Source: Mastigocoleus testarum BC008 (GTDB taxonomy: Bacteria > Cyanobacteriota > Cyanobacteriia > Cyanobacteriales > Nostocaceae). From it: DNA of 64,000 nt. How positions within the stretch are numbered: the first letter of the stretch is position 1; each line of letters starts with the position of its first letter. Made by a program: the position numbers and the translations under genes. The stretch covers positions 169,535 through 233,534 of the forward strand of contig NZ_LMTZ01000140.1 in NCBI RefSeq assembly GCF_001456025.1, written 5' to 3'. Below, piece by piece: positions 27,084 through 36,018 of the stretch. The notes beneath the pieces are model-generated. The model was not told the DNA's origin. It saw only the letters and a program-made list of their open reading frames with translations, and did not search any database.

Positions 27084-28553
27084 ATGGCTACACCCATAGA
27101 AATTCCCTTGCTTGGCAAAATTAAATACCCATCACGCTGGTTGATAGGTGGAATTATCAGCACGACCTTAATTATTGGCTCAATAACGGCTTACACTATT
27201 GCAAATAGTAACAATCGTAGAGAAAACATAACTCAACTAACAGTTCCTGTTTCTGCAAAAAATGTTACTTTGCGGATTGAGGCAAGTGGGAGGGTTGTAC
27301 CAATCAAAAATGTCAATCTAAGTCCAAAAAATCAGGGTACCCTGACAAGTTTATATGTCGAACAAGGCGATCAAGTAAAGAAAGGGCAAATTATTGCCAG
27401 GATGGATAGTGCAGACGTACGAGCAAGAATTTTACAAGCTCGTGCTAATTTGGGACAATCTAAAGCACAGTTAGAACAAGCTATTAATGGTAGTCGCCCC
27501 CAAGAAATTTCCCAAGCCAGAGCTCGATTAAGACAAGCTGAAGCACAGTTAACAGCTGCCAAAGTAGGAAATCGTCCCCAAGAAATTGCTCAAGCTAAAG
27601 CCCAAGTGGCATCGGTAAAAGCTAGGGTTGATTTAAGTAGTGAGCGGCTGCGCCGTTACAGAGCATTACACAAGGAAGGCGCAGTACAAAGAGATACATT
27701 AGATCAATACATTAGTGAAGATAATACAGCTAAAGCTAATTTACAAGAAGCAGAGAAAAGGCTGGCTTTGCTAGAAAGTGGTACTCGTTCGGAAGAAGTT
27801 GCTCGTTTGGAAGCATCTGTTGCAGAAGCTCGTGAAGCACTTAAGTTGTTAGAAAAAGGTTCTCGCCCAGAAGAAATAGCTCAAAGACGTGCTGCTGTGG
27901 CGGCATCTGAAGCTCAGTTAAAAACGGAACAGGTTAATTTAGAAAATACAATTATTCGTGCACCTTTTTCTGGGGTCATTACCCAGAAGTATACAGATGC
28001 AGGTGCTTTTGTTACCCCAGATACTTCTGCTTCGACCAGTGCTTCAGCAACTTCCAGTTCTATTGTTGCTCTAGCCCAGGGGTTAGAAATTTTAGCTGAT
28101 GTGACTGAAGCTGATATCGGCAGAATTAGATCGGGACAATCTGTAGAGATTGTTGCTGATACCTATCCTGATGAAGTATTTAAAGGTCGCGTGCGCTTGA
28201 TTTCTCCAGAAGCAGTCAAAGAAGAAGGTGTAACTTTATTTAAGGTTAGGGTCACCATTGAAACTGGTACGGATAAATTGCGTTCGGGAATGAACGTAAA
28301 TTTGACATTTTTAGGGGATGAAGTCAACAATGCGTTGTTAATACCGACAGTAGCAATCTTGACAGAGAAAGGTAAAAATGGAGTTTTAGTTCCAGATGGA
28401 AATAATCAGCCCCAATTTCGTGAAGTAACAATAGGTTCGCAAGTTCAAAACGAAACACTAATTCTTGAAGGTTTGCAAACAGACGAACGAGTATTTTTGA
28501 GTCCTCCCGAAGAGTACAGAATCAAAAAAGCACGGGAGGAGCAAAATAAATGA
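27084..28553 (+). CDS. HlyD/MacA-type periplasmic adaptor of an ABC exporter
   Basis: A 489-aa membrane-fusion protein with one N-terminal membrane helix (residues 19-42). It has a lipoyl half-motif (LTSLYVEQGDQVKKGQIIARMD), a long alpha-helical hairpin built of repeated S/N-R-P-Q/E-E-I-A-Q units, the second lipoyl half (IIRAPFSGVITQKYTDAGAFV) and a beta-barrel domain (LRSGMNVNLTFL). It links the inner-membrane pump to an outer-membrane channel. Its stop overlaps the start of the permease gene by ATGA, so they are translationally coupled. The arrangement resembles DevBCA or MacAB exporters; the substrate is unknown. Confidence 0.9.
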   Translation: MATPIEIPLLGKIKYPSRWLIGGIISTTLIIGSITAYTIANSNNRRENITQLTVPVSAKNVTLRIEASGRVVPIKNVNLSPKNQGTLTSLYVEQGDQVKKGQIIARMDSADVRARILQARANLGQSKAQLEQAINGSRPQEISQARARLRQAEAQLTAAKVGNRPQEIAQAKAQVASVKARVDLSSERLRRYRALHKEGAVQRDTLDQYISEDNTAKANLQEAEKRLALLESGTRSEEVARLEASVAEAREALKLLEKGSRPEEIAQRRAAVAASEAQLKTEQVNLENTIIRAPFSGVITQKYTDAGAFVTPDTSASTSASATSSSIVALAQGLEILADVTEADIGRIRSGQSVEIVADTYPDEVFKGRVRLISPEAVKEEGVTLFKVRVTIETGTDKLRSGMNVNLTFLGDEVNNALLIPTVAILTEKGKNGVLVPDGNNQPQFREVTIGSQVQNETLILEGLQTDERVFLSPPEEYRIKKAREEQNK

Positions 28554-29767
28554 ACGTTGTTGAGAGCATTCAAATGGCGGGGAAAACCCTGTTATCAAAT
28601 AAGTTACGTAGTACTCTAACTATGCTAGGAATTATTATTGGTAATGCCTCAGTCATAGCTATGATTGGGATTGGTGAAGGAGGACAAAAATTTGTCACCA
28701 AAGAGTTAGAATCTCTCGGTCCAAACGTATTATTTGTGATTCCGGGTAATCAAGAAACCCAACGAATTACCTTCGAAATTCCTAGAACTTTAGTACTTGC
28801 AGATGCGAAAGCGATTGCGACTCAGGTACCTACAGTTGTCGGAGTTGCTCCAGAATTAAATCGCAGACAGTTAGTTACCTATCGCAATCAAAATACTAAC
28901 GTTAATGTTATTGGAACTTCACCAAGTTTTCCTGAAATCCGAGAATTTGAAATTGAAAAGGGGCGTTTTTTCAGTCAAATTGATCAAGAACGTAGCAATC
29001 GAGTTACTGTTTTAGGTGGAGACTTGGCAGAAAGGTTATTTGGTGACAAAAACCCAGTTGGCAAACAATTGCAAATCAAAAATGTTAGCTTCCAAATCAT
29101 TGGTATATTAACTCCCAAAGGTTCTAGCGTGGGTGCAGACTATGACGAAACAGCGTTAGTACCCATCACAACCGCAGCAAATAGACTTATTGGGAGAAAT
29201 TCCCCCTATGGTATCGCCTTAGATTACCTTGTGGCTTCTGCTAAAGATGGTGATAGTGTGGAAGCTGCAGAGTTTCAGATTGCAAATTTACTACGTCTGC
29301 GACATAACATAGTTGGTGAAGATGATTTTACTATTCGTTCGCAAAAAGATGCTTTAGAAACAGTCGGTCAAGTTACTGGTGCTTTAACGATTATGCTTGC
29401 AGCGATCGCAAGCATATCTTTATTTGTTGGTGGTATCGGCATCATGAATATTATGCTGGTTTCCGTTACCGAACGCACTCAAGAAATTGGATTGCGCAAA
29501 GCAATTGGAGCGACTCAACAAGATATTTTAATGCAGTTTATCATTGAAGCTATTATTGTTTCTGTCGCTGGAGGTTTAATTGGTACTGGATTGGGTGTCG
29601 GTGGTATAACTTTAGTTTCAGCTGTGACTCCTTTAGAAGCAGGAATTTCTCCGATAACTATTACCATAACTGTTGGTATATCCGGTGGAATTGGTTTATT
29701 TTTTGGTGTGGTCCCTGCACGTCGCGCGGCTAAGCTTGATCCGATTGTGGCTTTACGGAGTGCTTGA
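28550..29767 (+). CDS. MacB/DevC-type ABC exporter permease (FtsX-like)
   Basis: A 405-aa permease: an N-terminal membrane helix (LRSTLTMLGIIIGNASVIAM), a large periplasmic MacB_PCD domain, and three C-terminal helices with SVTERTQEIGLRKAIGATQQDI and PARRAAKLDPIVALR, the classic FtsX-domain end. It has no ATPase domain of its own; the ATPase is supplied by the gene at 30073. It overlaps the adaptor gene by 4 bases. Confidence 0.92.
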   Translation: MNVVESIQMAGKTLLSNKLRSTLTMLGIIIGNASVIAMIGIGEGGQKFVTKELESLGPNVLFVIPGNQETQRITFEIPRTLVLADAKAIATQVPTVVGVAPELNRRQLVTYRNQNTNVNVIGTSPSFPEIREFEIEKGRFFSQIDQERSNRVTVLGGDLAERLFGDKNPVGKQLQIKNVSFQIIGILTPKGSSVGADYDETALVPITTAANRLIGRNSPYGIALDYLVASAKDGDSVEAAEFQIANLLRLRHNIVGEDDFTIRSQKDALETVGQVTGALTIMLAAIASISLFVGGIGIMNIMLVSVTERTQEIGLRKAIGATQQDILMQFIIEAIIVSVAGGLIGTGLGVGGITLVSAVTPLEAGISPITITITVGISGGIGLFFGVVPARRAAKLDPIVALRSA

Positions 29768-30072
29768 TAGTTTTAAATAGACTTTACAAAGTCCAAACCC
29801 ACATGATGATTAAGACTTATTATCAGGTCTTGAAAAAATTTCTTCTTCAGCAGATCTTAATGTAAAACTATTGACCCAAGTTGTGGGTTATCAAGTAATA
29901 CGGTTCAGTTAAACCTAAAATGCTGATTGGGGAAAAACTGGTTTTTGTGTTTTGCAGACACCCCTATTTGGACTCATATAATTTTGTCAAAATAATTTAC
30001 TCCTCCAGTCAAAATATGTGAATTTATAACTTTAAATCCAATCTTTAACCTCAAAAGATCCTAATTTCCATA
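29768..30072. other. 305-bp gap between permease and ATPase
   Basis: No gene seen. The interval is wide for an operon, so the ATPase may have its own promoter near 29990-30060. Confidence 0.5.
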
Positions 30073-30807
30073 ATGATAAATAATAAAACAGATAAACCAG
30101 AAATTATTCGCTTAGAAAATATTTTTAAAATTTATGGTAGTGGTGAAACCGAAGTCAAAGCACTTAATAATGTCACTCTAATTGTGCGACAGGGTGAATA
30201 CTGTTCAATTATGGGACCGAGTGGTTCTGGGAAATCCACAGCCATGAATATTATTGGTTGTTTGGACCGTCCGACTTCGGGAAGTTATTATCTCGACAAC
30301 GTCAATGTTGCACAAATGGATGATACCCAACTAGCACATATTCGTAATAAAAAATTGGGATTTGTATTTCAGCAGTTTCATTTACTACCCCAATTGACAG
30401 CATTGGAAAATGTAACCTTACCAATGGTGTACGCCAGTCTTCCTAAAAACGAACGACTGGAAAAAGCAGCAGAAGCACTCAAAAGAGTTGGTTTAGGAAA
30501 TCGCCTAGAAAATAAGCCCAACCAATTATCTGGAGGACAACAACAAAGGGTTGCGATCGCTCGTTCTATTGTTAACCGTCCGGTAGTACTTTTAGCTGAC
30601 GAACCGACAGGAGCGCTTGACTCCCGTACAACTCAAGAAGTATTAGATATTTTTGGCGAACTTAATGCTAGCGGGATTACTGTTGTAATGGTAACTCACG
30701 AACCAGAGGTAGCTCGTCAAACAGAGCGTATTGTCTGGTTCCGTGATGGTGAAGTAATAGAATCTAACCTGACCCCAGCTGACCTAGTTAATACAGCTAC
30801 TTTCTAG
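30073..30807 (+). CDS. ABC exporter ATPase (MacB/LolD/DevA-type)
   Basis: A 244-aa nucleotide-binding subunit with Walker A (GPSGSGKST), Q-loop (FVFQQFHLLPQ), signature LSGGQQQRVAIARSI, Walker B (VVLLADEPTGALD) and H-loop (VMVTHE). It most likely energises the preceding FtsX-like permease to drive outward transport across the cell envelope. Confidence 0.92.
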   Translation: MINNKTDKPEIIRLENIFKIYGSGETEVKALNNVTLIVRQGEYCSIMGPSGSGKSTAMNIIGCLDRPTSGSYYLDNVNVAQMDDTQLAHIRNKKLGFVFQQFHLLPQLTALENVTLPMVYASLPKNERLEKAAEALKRVGLGNRLENKPNQLSGGQQQRVAIARSIVNRPVVLLADEPTGALDSRTTQEVLDIFGELNASGITVVMVTHEPEVARQTERIVWFRDGEVIESNLTPADLVNTATF

Positions 30808-30891
30808 TTTTTGATTGCGATCACAGCAAGTCCCTAGGTTAGAAACACTGTATTTTACAAATAAATAGAGTACTGTTTTTGCCTGCTTATT

Positions 30892-30919
30892 ACCAATTAC
30901 CAATTATCAACCACCAATT
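30892..30919. repeat. Heptamer tandem repeat (ACCAATT)
   Basis: Four consecutive 7-base units: ACCAATT, ACCAATT, ATCAACC, ACCAATT. It is of the short tandem heptamer type known from heterocystous cyanobacteria, in the spacer between two convergent genes. Confidence 0.7.
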
Positions 30920-30942
30920 ACTAGTATCAGAATATACCTTTA

Positions 30943-31587
30943 TCATATTTCACACCTCTGTATTACATTCAGCAATTCACTTGGATGACTAACTATAAAA
31001 TCTGGATTTTGCTGACTTAAAACTTCTTCGTTGTTAAAGCCCCAAGTTACTGCAATTATTTTAATATTAGCTTTTTGAGAAGCTTCTACATCCCTAGTTT
31101 CATCTCCAACATAAATCGCTTCTGAAGATTTTATCTGTTGTTGCCGAAGAACATTATTAATGATAGTTGTTTTACCAAATATTGTTACTCCTGAATAAAT
31201 AAATTCAAATATACTTTCTAAATCATTTACTTTAAGAAATTCTTTGACATTTTCTTCCGAATTAGAAGTAATAATCCCCAAGCGATAATTTTTTTCTTTA
31301 AGAACTAATAAAGATTCCAAAATTCCCGATATAGGTTTCAGATCCGGAATTTTTCTTTTTAATTCCCCTTTCACTTTTTTAACAAGAAAAGGTATTTTAA
31401 ACACTGAAATTCCCGAATACTTAATAATTTCTCTAGAAGTTAAGTTTCTCAGTAAAGCCAGTTCTTCTGGAGTTATTTGTGGATAACCAAATTCAAGAGC
31501 CAAACGGTTAGCAATAACAACAAGGGCTTCAACTGTATCAGCAATAGTTCCGTCAAAATCAAATATAATTACTTTCTGGGTCGTCAT
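30943..31587 (-). CDS. HAD-superfamily phosphatase (phosphoglycolate phosphatase-like)
   Basis: A 214-aa Cof/Gph-type hydrolase: motif I DFDGTIADT, motif II ITSNS, the motif III Lys region, and motif IV YVGDETRDVEAS. It may act on 2-phosphoglycolate or another small phosphate ester; specificity cannot be read from sequence. Its ATG overlaps the stop of queG (ATGA), indicating translational coupling downstream of queG. Confidence 0.85.
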   Translation of the reverse strand: MTTQKVIIFDFDGTIADTVEALVVIANRLALEFGYPQITPEELALLRNLTSREIIKYSGISVFKIPFLVKKVKGELKRKIPDLKPISGILESLLVLKEKNYRLGIITSNSEENVKEFLKVNDLESIFEFIYSGVTIFGKTTIINNVLRQQQIKSSEAIYVGDETRDVEASQKANIKIIAVTWGFNNEEVLSQQNPDFIVSHPSELLNVIQRCEI

Positions 31588-32534
31588 TCTGGTGCCCCTA
31601 ATGTGTCAAGATTCGCACGGGCATTCCGTCGTAACATTTCTGGCTTGATTCGCCGCAACGCCGACGCCGGAAATTGCCGATCCCACTCTTCGTTAGAGAT
31701 TTTGGCTAATTCTACCAGCTTAGGTGCAAGATTCCCAGAATAGGGATTAAATTCTTCAACATCAGTTGTATGGGCAAAACGCTCATTCCAAGGACAAACA
31801 TCTTGACAGATATCACAACCTGCAACCCAATTTCGTAAATTAGCTTTTATATCTTCTGGTAATTGTTTTTGCCTATTTTCAATTGTATGATAAGCAATGC
31901 AGCGATTCGCATCAACTACAAATGGTTGGGTAATTGCATTTGTTGGACAAGCATCAAGACAACGGGTACAGCTACCACAATGTTCTGTGTGAGGGTTATC
32001 TGGAGTCAATTCTATATTTGTCAGGACCTCTCCTAAAAAAACCCAAGAACCATACTCTCGAGTAATCAAGTTACCATTTTTGGCTATCCAACCAATTCCA
32101 GCTTTTTGTGCCCATACTTTATCTTGTATTGGACCTGTATCTGCATAATAACGAGTTTTAATTTCTGGGCTGAAGCTTTCTAACCACCTACAAAGCACCT
32201 TTAATTTTTTGTGCATCACTTTGTGATAGTCTCTTCCCCAAGCGTAGCGAGAAATTTTGGCATATTCTAAACCTTTGGGGCGCTGATGTGGAGTATAGTA
32301 GTTCAATGCTACACAAATTAGCGATCGCACTTCGGGCATAACTAATTTAATATCTTGCCGCTTGGGTGAATTCATCCACTCCATATCAGCGTGATAACCT
32401 AAAGCTAACCAAGCCCGTAATCGTTGCACTTGGTTATCAATAATATCTATATCAGCGATCCCTACTTTGTGAAATCCAATTTCTAGCACCTTTTGCTTGA
32501 TTTGAGTGCTGCTGATGAAGGTAAATTGATTCAT
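31584..32534 (-). CDS. queG: Epoxyqueuosine reductase
   Basis: Cobalamin- and iron-sulfur-dependent enzyme that reduces epoxyqueuosine to queuosine in the wobble position of GUN-decoding tRNAs. Two [4Fe-4S] motifs are clear: CGSCTRCLDACP and CDICQDVCP. The N-terminal GRDYHKVMHKKL and the YADTGPIQDK segment match the family. At 316 aa it lacks the C-terminal HEAT extension seen in some homologues. Overlaps the HAD gene by four bases. Confidence 0.95.
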   Translation of the reverse strand: MNQFTFISSTQIKQKVLEIGFHKVGIADIDIIDNQVQRLRAWLALGYHADMEWMNSPKRQDIKLVMPEVRSLICVALNYYTPHQRPKGLEYAKISRYAWGRDYHKVMHKKLKVLCRWLESFSPEIKTRYYADTGPIQDKVWAQKAGIGWIAKNGNLITREYGSWVFLGEVLTNIELTPDNPHTEHCGSCTRCLDACPTNAITQPFVVDANRCIAYHTIENRQKQLPEDIKANLRNWVAGCDICQDVCPWNERFAHTTDVEEFNPYSGNLAPKLVELAKISNEEWDRQFPASALRRIKPEMLRRNARANLDTLGAPE

Positions 32535-32768
32535 TTATCTTATTCTTGTATCTTTCAAAATTTACCAACAAAAAGCACCCCTATCTTACATAAAATAACC
32601 GATCCCCGCTCTCAATATCTCTTACAAACCCTATTTGTAAATTTTATTTGCAAATTATTAACTTTGTATGCAAAATGGCAATTGGAAACTTAAGCAAAAG
32701 GATAATAACACTTTTGTATTGTTTTCCAAAAAAATACAGCTAATTAAGTAGTCGATCGTGGTGTTATC

Positions 32769-33290
32769 ATGACGTTTACTGCAGATTCAGCGCAAAACTT
32801 TTTTCCTGATATCTCTAATTACAGCACTCAAAAATCCAGTGCAGTTACTAGTGCTATCGCTGTTTTAAAAAGTCTAAATGTTGATGAACAACTGGCATTA
32901 CTGTGGTTTATTCATACTGAAGTGGGGTACTCTATCACTCCCGTAGCAACGGGTCCAGCTCGTTTACATTTAGTCGCAGGGCTTTTAAATCAAATAAAGC
33001 TCATGAGTGATGAAGAGCAACTACAGGTTATGCGAGATCTAATTGCTCAGAAAAATACTCAAATTTCCCGTTCCTATGGCATTCTAAGTAACAATACAAA
33101 GTTAGCCTTCTGGTATGAATTATCAGAACTAATGGTACAAGGAATCATGATACTAATACCCACTGGAAATGAGCTTTCGCAGCAGGGAAAAGAAGCTATC
33201 AAAGCACTTAAAAATTTAGGCTTCGCCCAAAAAATTACAGTTTTACGTAAGGTTATTACAGATATGGGCGTCAACCCCTTCATTGAATAA
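32769..33290 (+). CDS. Helical carotenoid protein (HCP, OCP N-terminal domain homologue)
   Basis: A 173-aa all-helical protein equal to the N-terminal domain of orange carotenoid protein. Alignment from memory to Synechocystis OCP: W46 corresponds to W41 and W115 (in LAFWYEL) to W110, both carotenoid contacts; the Y44 position is H49 here. The SNNTKLAFWYELSELM and ITVLRKVITDMGVNP segments are diagnostic. HCPs bind ketocarotenoids, quench singlet oxygen and, in some clades, phycobilisomes. The C-terminal-domain homologue follows 442 bp downstream, the arrangement described for HCP4-CTDH in Anabaena; clade assignment needs a tree. Confidence 0.92.
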   Translation: MTFTADSAQNFFPDISNYSTQKSSAVTSAIAVLKSLNVDEQLALLWFIHTEVGYSITPVATGPARLHLVAGLLNQIKLMSDEEQLQVMRDLIAQKNTQISRSYGILSNNTKLAFWYELSELMVQGIMILIPTGNELSQQGKEAIKALKNLGFAQKITVLRKVITDMGVNPFIE

Positions 33291-33732
33291 TATCGACGCA
33301 AATAATTCTAATCATCCAAATTTTGGTAAATTTCTCCAGATTTAACTAGTAGTTGTCACTTATTTTTTTCATCCTGAAATTCGGGGGTTTGAATTCCACT
33401 GTAAAATCTAGAACAAACTCAACTAAATTTTCTTACCATTGTAGAGCTTCAGCCAAATTTATTCGTTCTGAAAACTATATATCTGGTATTAAGTTTTACT
33501 TCTATATTAGTTTGTAGCTTGTTTAATGATTACTAAATGTGTTATTTACATCTGCCTATAAACCAATTTATTTGAAAACAGAAGTTGTGCATTCGCAGGT
33601 TTAATTTAATAACTCAGATATTTAACAGTCGAACAGTGGAGTTTCAACAAATAATTCAACTAAGTTTTTACGACTTTCTTTGATGAAAGATAGATTTTGA
33701 TTTGAAACTTCTGAGGGTAATTGACCGTTGTT
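33291..33732. other. HCP-CTDH spacer
   Basis: 442 bp without a gene. Long enough to hold a separate promoter for the CTDH gene, so the two may be regulated independently. Confidence 0.5.
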
Positions 33733-34173
33733 ATGAAAAATACCAAGTTCGAACAAGTCAGTACTGCGAAAATGGAAAATTTTGTGCCATCTACGCTCCA
33801 AAGTGAAGGCATCAACGAATTAACCATATCTCGTTATTTTCAAACAATGAACACAGGAGAATTTCATCTCACTGCTGAATTGTTTGGAGAAAGTGGTGTT
33901 ATGTATCCCCCTTGTGGAGAAGCTGTTGTTGGTGGGGAGGCTATTCTTAATTACTTAGAAAAGGAAGCTCAAGGGATTAAAGCCTACCCTCGCCAGAGTA
34001 TTACTGGAAATACAGCATCAGGTAACTCTAGATTTCAAGTTACTGGTAAAGTGAAAACCCCTTGGTTTGGGCTTAATGTTTTGTGGGATTTTGCTTTAGG
34101 GGAAAACAAAGAAATAATCAGCGCCAAAGTCAAGGTTTTAGCTTCTCCCAAAGGATTATTATCTATCGGATGA
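33733..34173 (+). CDS. OCP C-terminal-domain homologue (CTDH, NTF2-like carotenoid carrier)
   Basis: A 146-aa NTF2-like protein matching the regulatory domain of OCP. Y35 and W118 correspond to the Tyr201/Trp288 pair that hydrogen-bonds the carotenoid keto group, and W111 (TPWFG) to Trp277. The loop between the Trp residues is about four residues shorter than in OCP. CTDHs pick up ketocarotenoid from membranes and pass it to apo-HCPs. Cys61 lies where OCP has a Phe. ATG 33733 chosen; the frame extends to TTG 33721. Confidence 0.88.
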   Translation: MKNTKFEQVSTAKMENFVPSTLQSEGINELTISRYFQTMNTGEFHLTAELFGESGVMYPPCGEAVVGGEAILNYLEKEAQGIKAYPRQSITGNTASGNSRFQVTGKVKTPWFGLNVLWDFALGENKEIISAKVKVLASPKGLLSIG

Positions 34174-34310
34174 TAATAATAAGAATTAAATAAGAATTAA
34201 TTTTTAGTTATTTGCTTAATTAATTTATCCAGCAAACTTAGCTGGGTTAATTAGTTTAGATGGTTAGGAAATTAATCACAGAGTTTTCCTCAGTGCTATT
34301 TTGCGGTATT

Positions 34311-34330
34311 TGGAGGTCTGGCGACCTCCA
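34311..34330. terminator. Hairpin between convergent genes
   Basis: TGGAGGTC and GACCTCCA form a perfect 8-bp stem with a 4-base loop. No T-run on either side, so terminator function is probable but not certain. Confidence 0.5.
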
Positions 34331-34340
34331 CTTTACCAAC

Positions 34341-34781
34341 TTATTTATTAACAGCCGCAGCTCCTCCCAAGGATCGCATCAAAAGCTTTCTGCCTAAATC
34401 AATGTCAGCAGGAGAGCACCGCCAATCTGGATGTGCTGTCATGAGCAGAGCATCTAGAGTTTCTCGATCAAATAAGTGAGAAATCGGAGCAAATTCATCT
34501 TCAACTTCCAAGGCATAGCAGTTATCAGCTATACAATGAATCGTGCAAGTACTAGCGACCCTAGTCAAAGTCATTTTTTCTGTAGGTCGCAACGACCGAA
34601 ATTGAAAAATTATTTGTTGAAGTTCACTTCTCGAAGACACTATTGGTCCAGGTATTGCTACTGCCTGATTCCGATCTCCATTTACAGCAATCCAGTAACG
34701 GCGACTGGGGTCAACTCCTTCTAGCCAGGATGAACGATCATCGAGTCGATAGCGGGGTGATAAAAAGAATAAAGTCTCCAT
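34341..34781 (-). CDS. Conserved hypothetical cyanobacterial protein
   Basis: A 146-aa soluble protein of unknown function. Notable features: YRLDDRSSWLEGVDP near the N-terminus, a central Cys-containing stretch (STCTIHCIADNCYAL, three Cys) and a C-terminal DIDLGRKLLMRSLGG. No membrane segment or known catalytic motif. Codon use is like its neighbours. ATG 34781. Confidence 0.6.
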   Translation of the reverse strand: METLFFLSPRYRLDDRSSWLEGVDPSRRYWIAVNGDRNQAVAIPGPIVSSRSELQQIIFQFRSLRPTEKMTLTRVASTCTIHCIADNCYALEVEDEFAPISHLFDRETLDALLMTAHPDWRCSPADIDLGRKLLMRSLGGAAAVNK

Positions 34782-35592
34782 TGATTACAATTTGTATTTT
34801 ATACTTTTTACGCAAACAAAATTTTGCTTTCTGAAAGCAGGATTTTAAATAGTTTTGAATACCTACTAAAATCACTATAATCCGACTGAACAGTTATAGC
34901 TACAAATCTAATTATTTATTATTATTATTTGAATTCCCTTATTTTTAAGTGCAATTTCTTTAGCAAAATTTATCAATTCAGTTACTTTTTATTACAGCAA
35001 AAATATTACTGTGTCATGACCTTAAGGATATACTGACTGAAAACTGAAAAGTAAAAAGTTTTTTTGCTAAAAGTTCAATTATAAAAATTACTTGAACCCC
35101 TCTAAAATCAGCTTCCATTGCCTTTGCATTAAGCTTAACTCAATGTTATGCCATATTTAGGTGTGGAAACTGTGGCATGCCTTATGCTTGCTTACAATTT
35201 TAGAGTATTTTTCCTATTTTCAAGCCCTTTTTTCTAATTTTAGTCAATAATTATCAAAAACTATACACAGTTTTATAACTAATTAAAAATACAAACGCGC
35301 AAATATGTGCTTTAATGATTATCAATTTTTGTAATCAACTATTTTCAATTAAATTTAATCTTCTATTTGGAACGCCAGGTTAATAGGAGTTTTCCTAATT
35401 TTATTTTAAATGTACGACTTTAAATCTCTGAAACAATTTATAGTTTCACAAAAATAAAACGCTTAATATGGTAAATTTGTCAAATAATATCAACTTTTGT
35501 CGCTTGAGCAGAATAATCTAATAATATTTTTACCTTTTCACATATTTTTATAGGAAATAGAATTTTTAGGGTAAGTAGAATTCTTTCTGATT
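34782..35592. other. 811-bp AT-rich spacer
   Basis: No credible ORF, tRNA or strong hairpin seen. It is upstream of the hypothetical at 34341 and downstream of the anti-sigma-type kinase gene. Confidence 0.5.
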
Positions 35593-36015
35593 TTAATTTG
35601 GTGCAGGTAGGGAAACTTCTAGTTTTAGACAATTACCACCATCAACCTCAAGATCGTATTCGACTTTGTCCATCAGACGATTCATAATCAACCAACCATA
35701 ACCTCCTTCTTGCTTATCTGACGGGGCAGGAGGAAAATAATTAGACAGATCAAAACCTTCACCGCGATCCCAAATTTCCAGAGCAATATCTTCTTTTCTG
35801 AGTTCCAAGCGGATCAACACTGGGAGATTGGGCTTTTCTTTATGAGCGTGACGTACTACGTTCGAGTAGGCTTCAACCAATACCAAACGTAATCGGTTTG
35901 ATTGGTGAGACCAATCAAAAGATTCGCCTAACTCAGCTTGCAAGCATCCCAGCAACCAGTTTTCAACAATCGTTAAAAACTTCAAGTCACTTGGTACATG
36001 AAGCTCACTTTTCAT
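35593..36015 (-). CDS. Anti-sigma-factor-type serine/threonine kinase (RsbW/HATPase_c_2)
   Basis: A 140-aa GHKL kinase of the RsbW/SpoIIAB type: RLVLVEAYSNVVRHAHKE (N box), DIALEIWDRGEGFD (G1) and GGYGWLIMNRLMD (G2). Such proteins phosphorylate an anti-anti-sigma protein or bind partners in partner-switching circuits. It lies 3 bp after the SpoIIE-phosphatase gene, with GGAGG inside that gene's end, so the two are co-transcribed and translationally linked. No STAS-domain partner is encoded here. Confidence 0.9.
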   Translation of the reverse strand: MKSELHVPSDLKFLTIVENWLLGCLQAELGESFDWSHQSNRLRLVLVEAYSNVVRHAHKEKPNLPVLIRLELRKEDIALEIWDRGEGFDLSNYFPPAPSDKQEGGYGWLIMNRLMDKVEYDLEVDGGNCLKLEVSLPAPN

Positions 36016-36018
36016 CCT

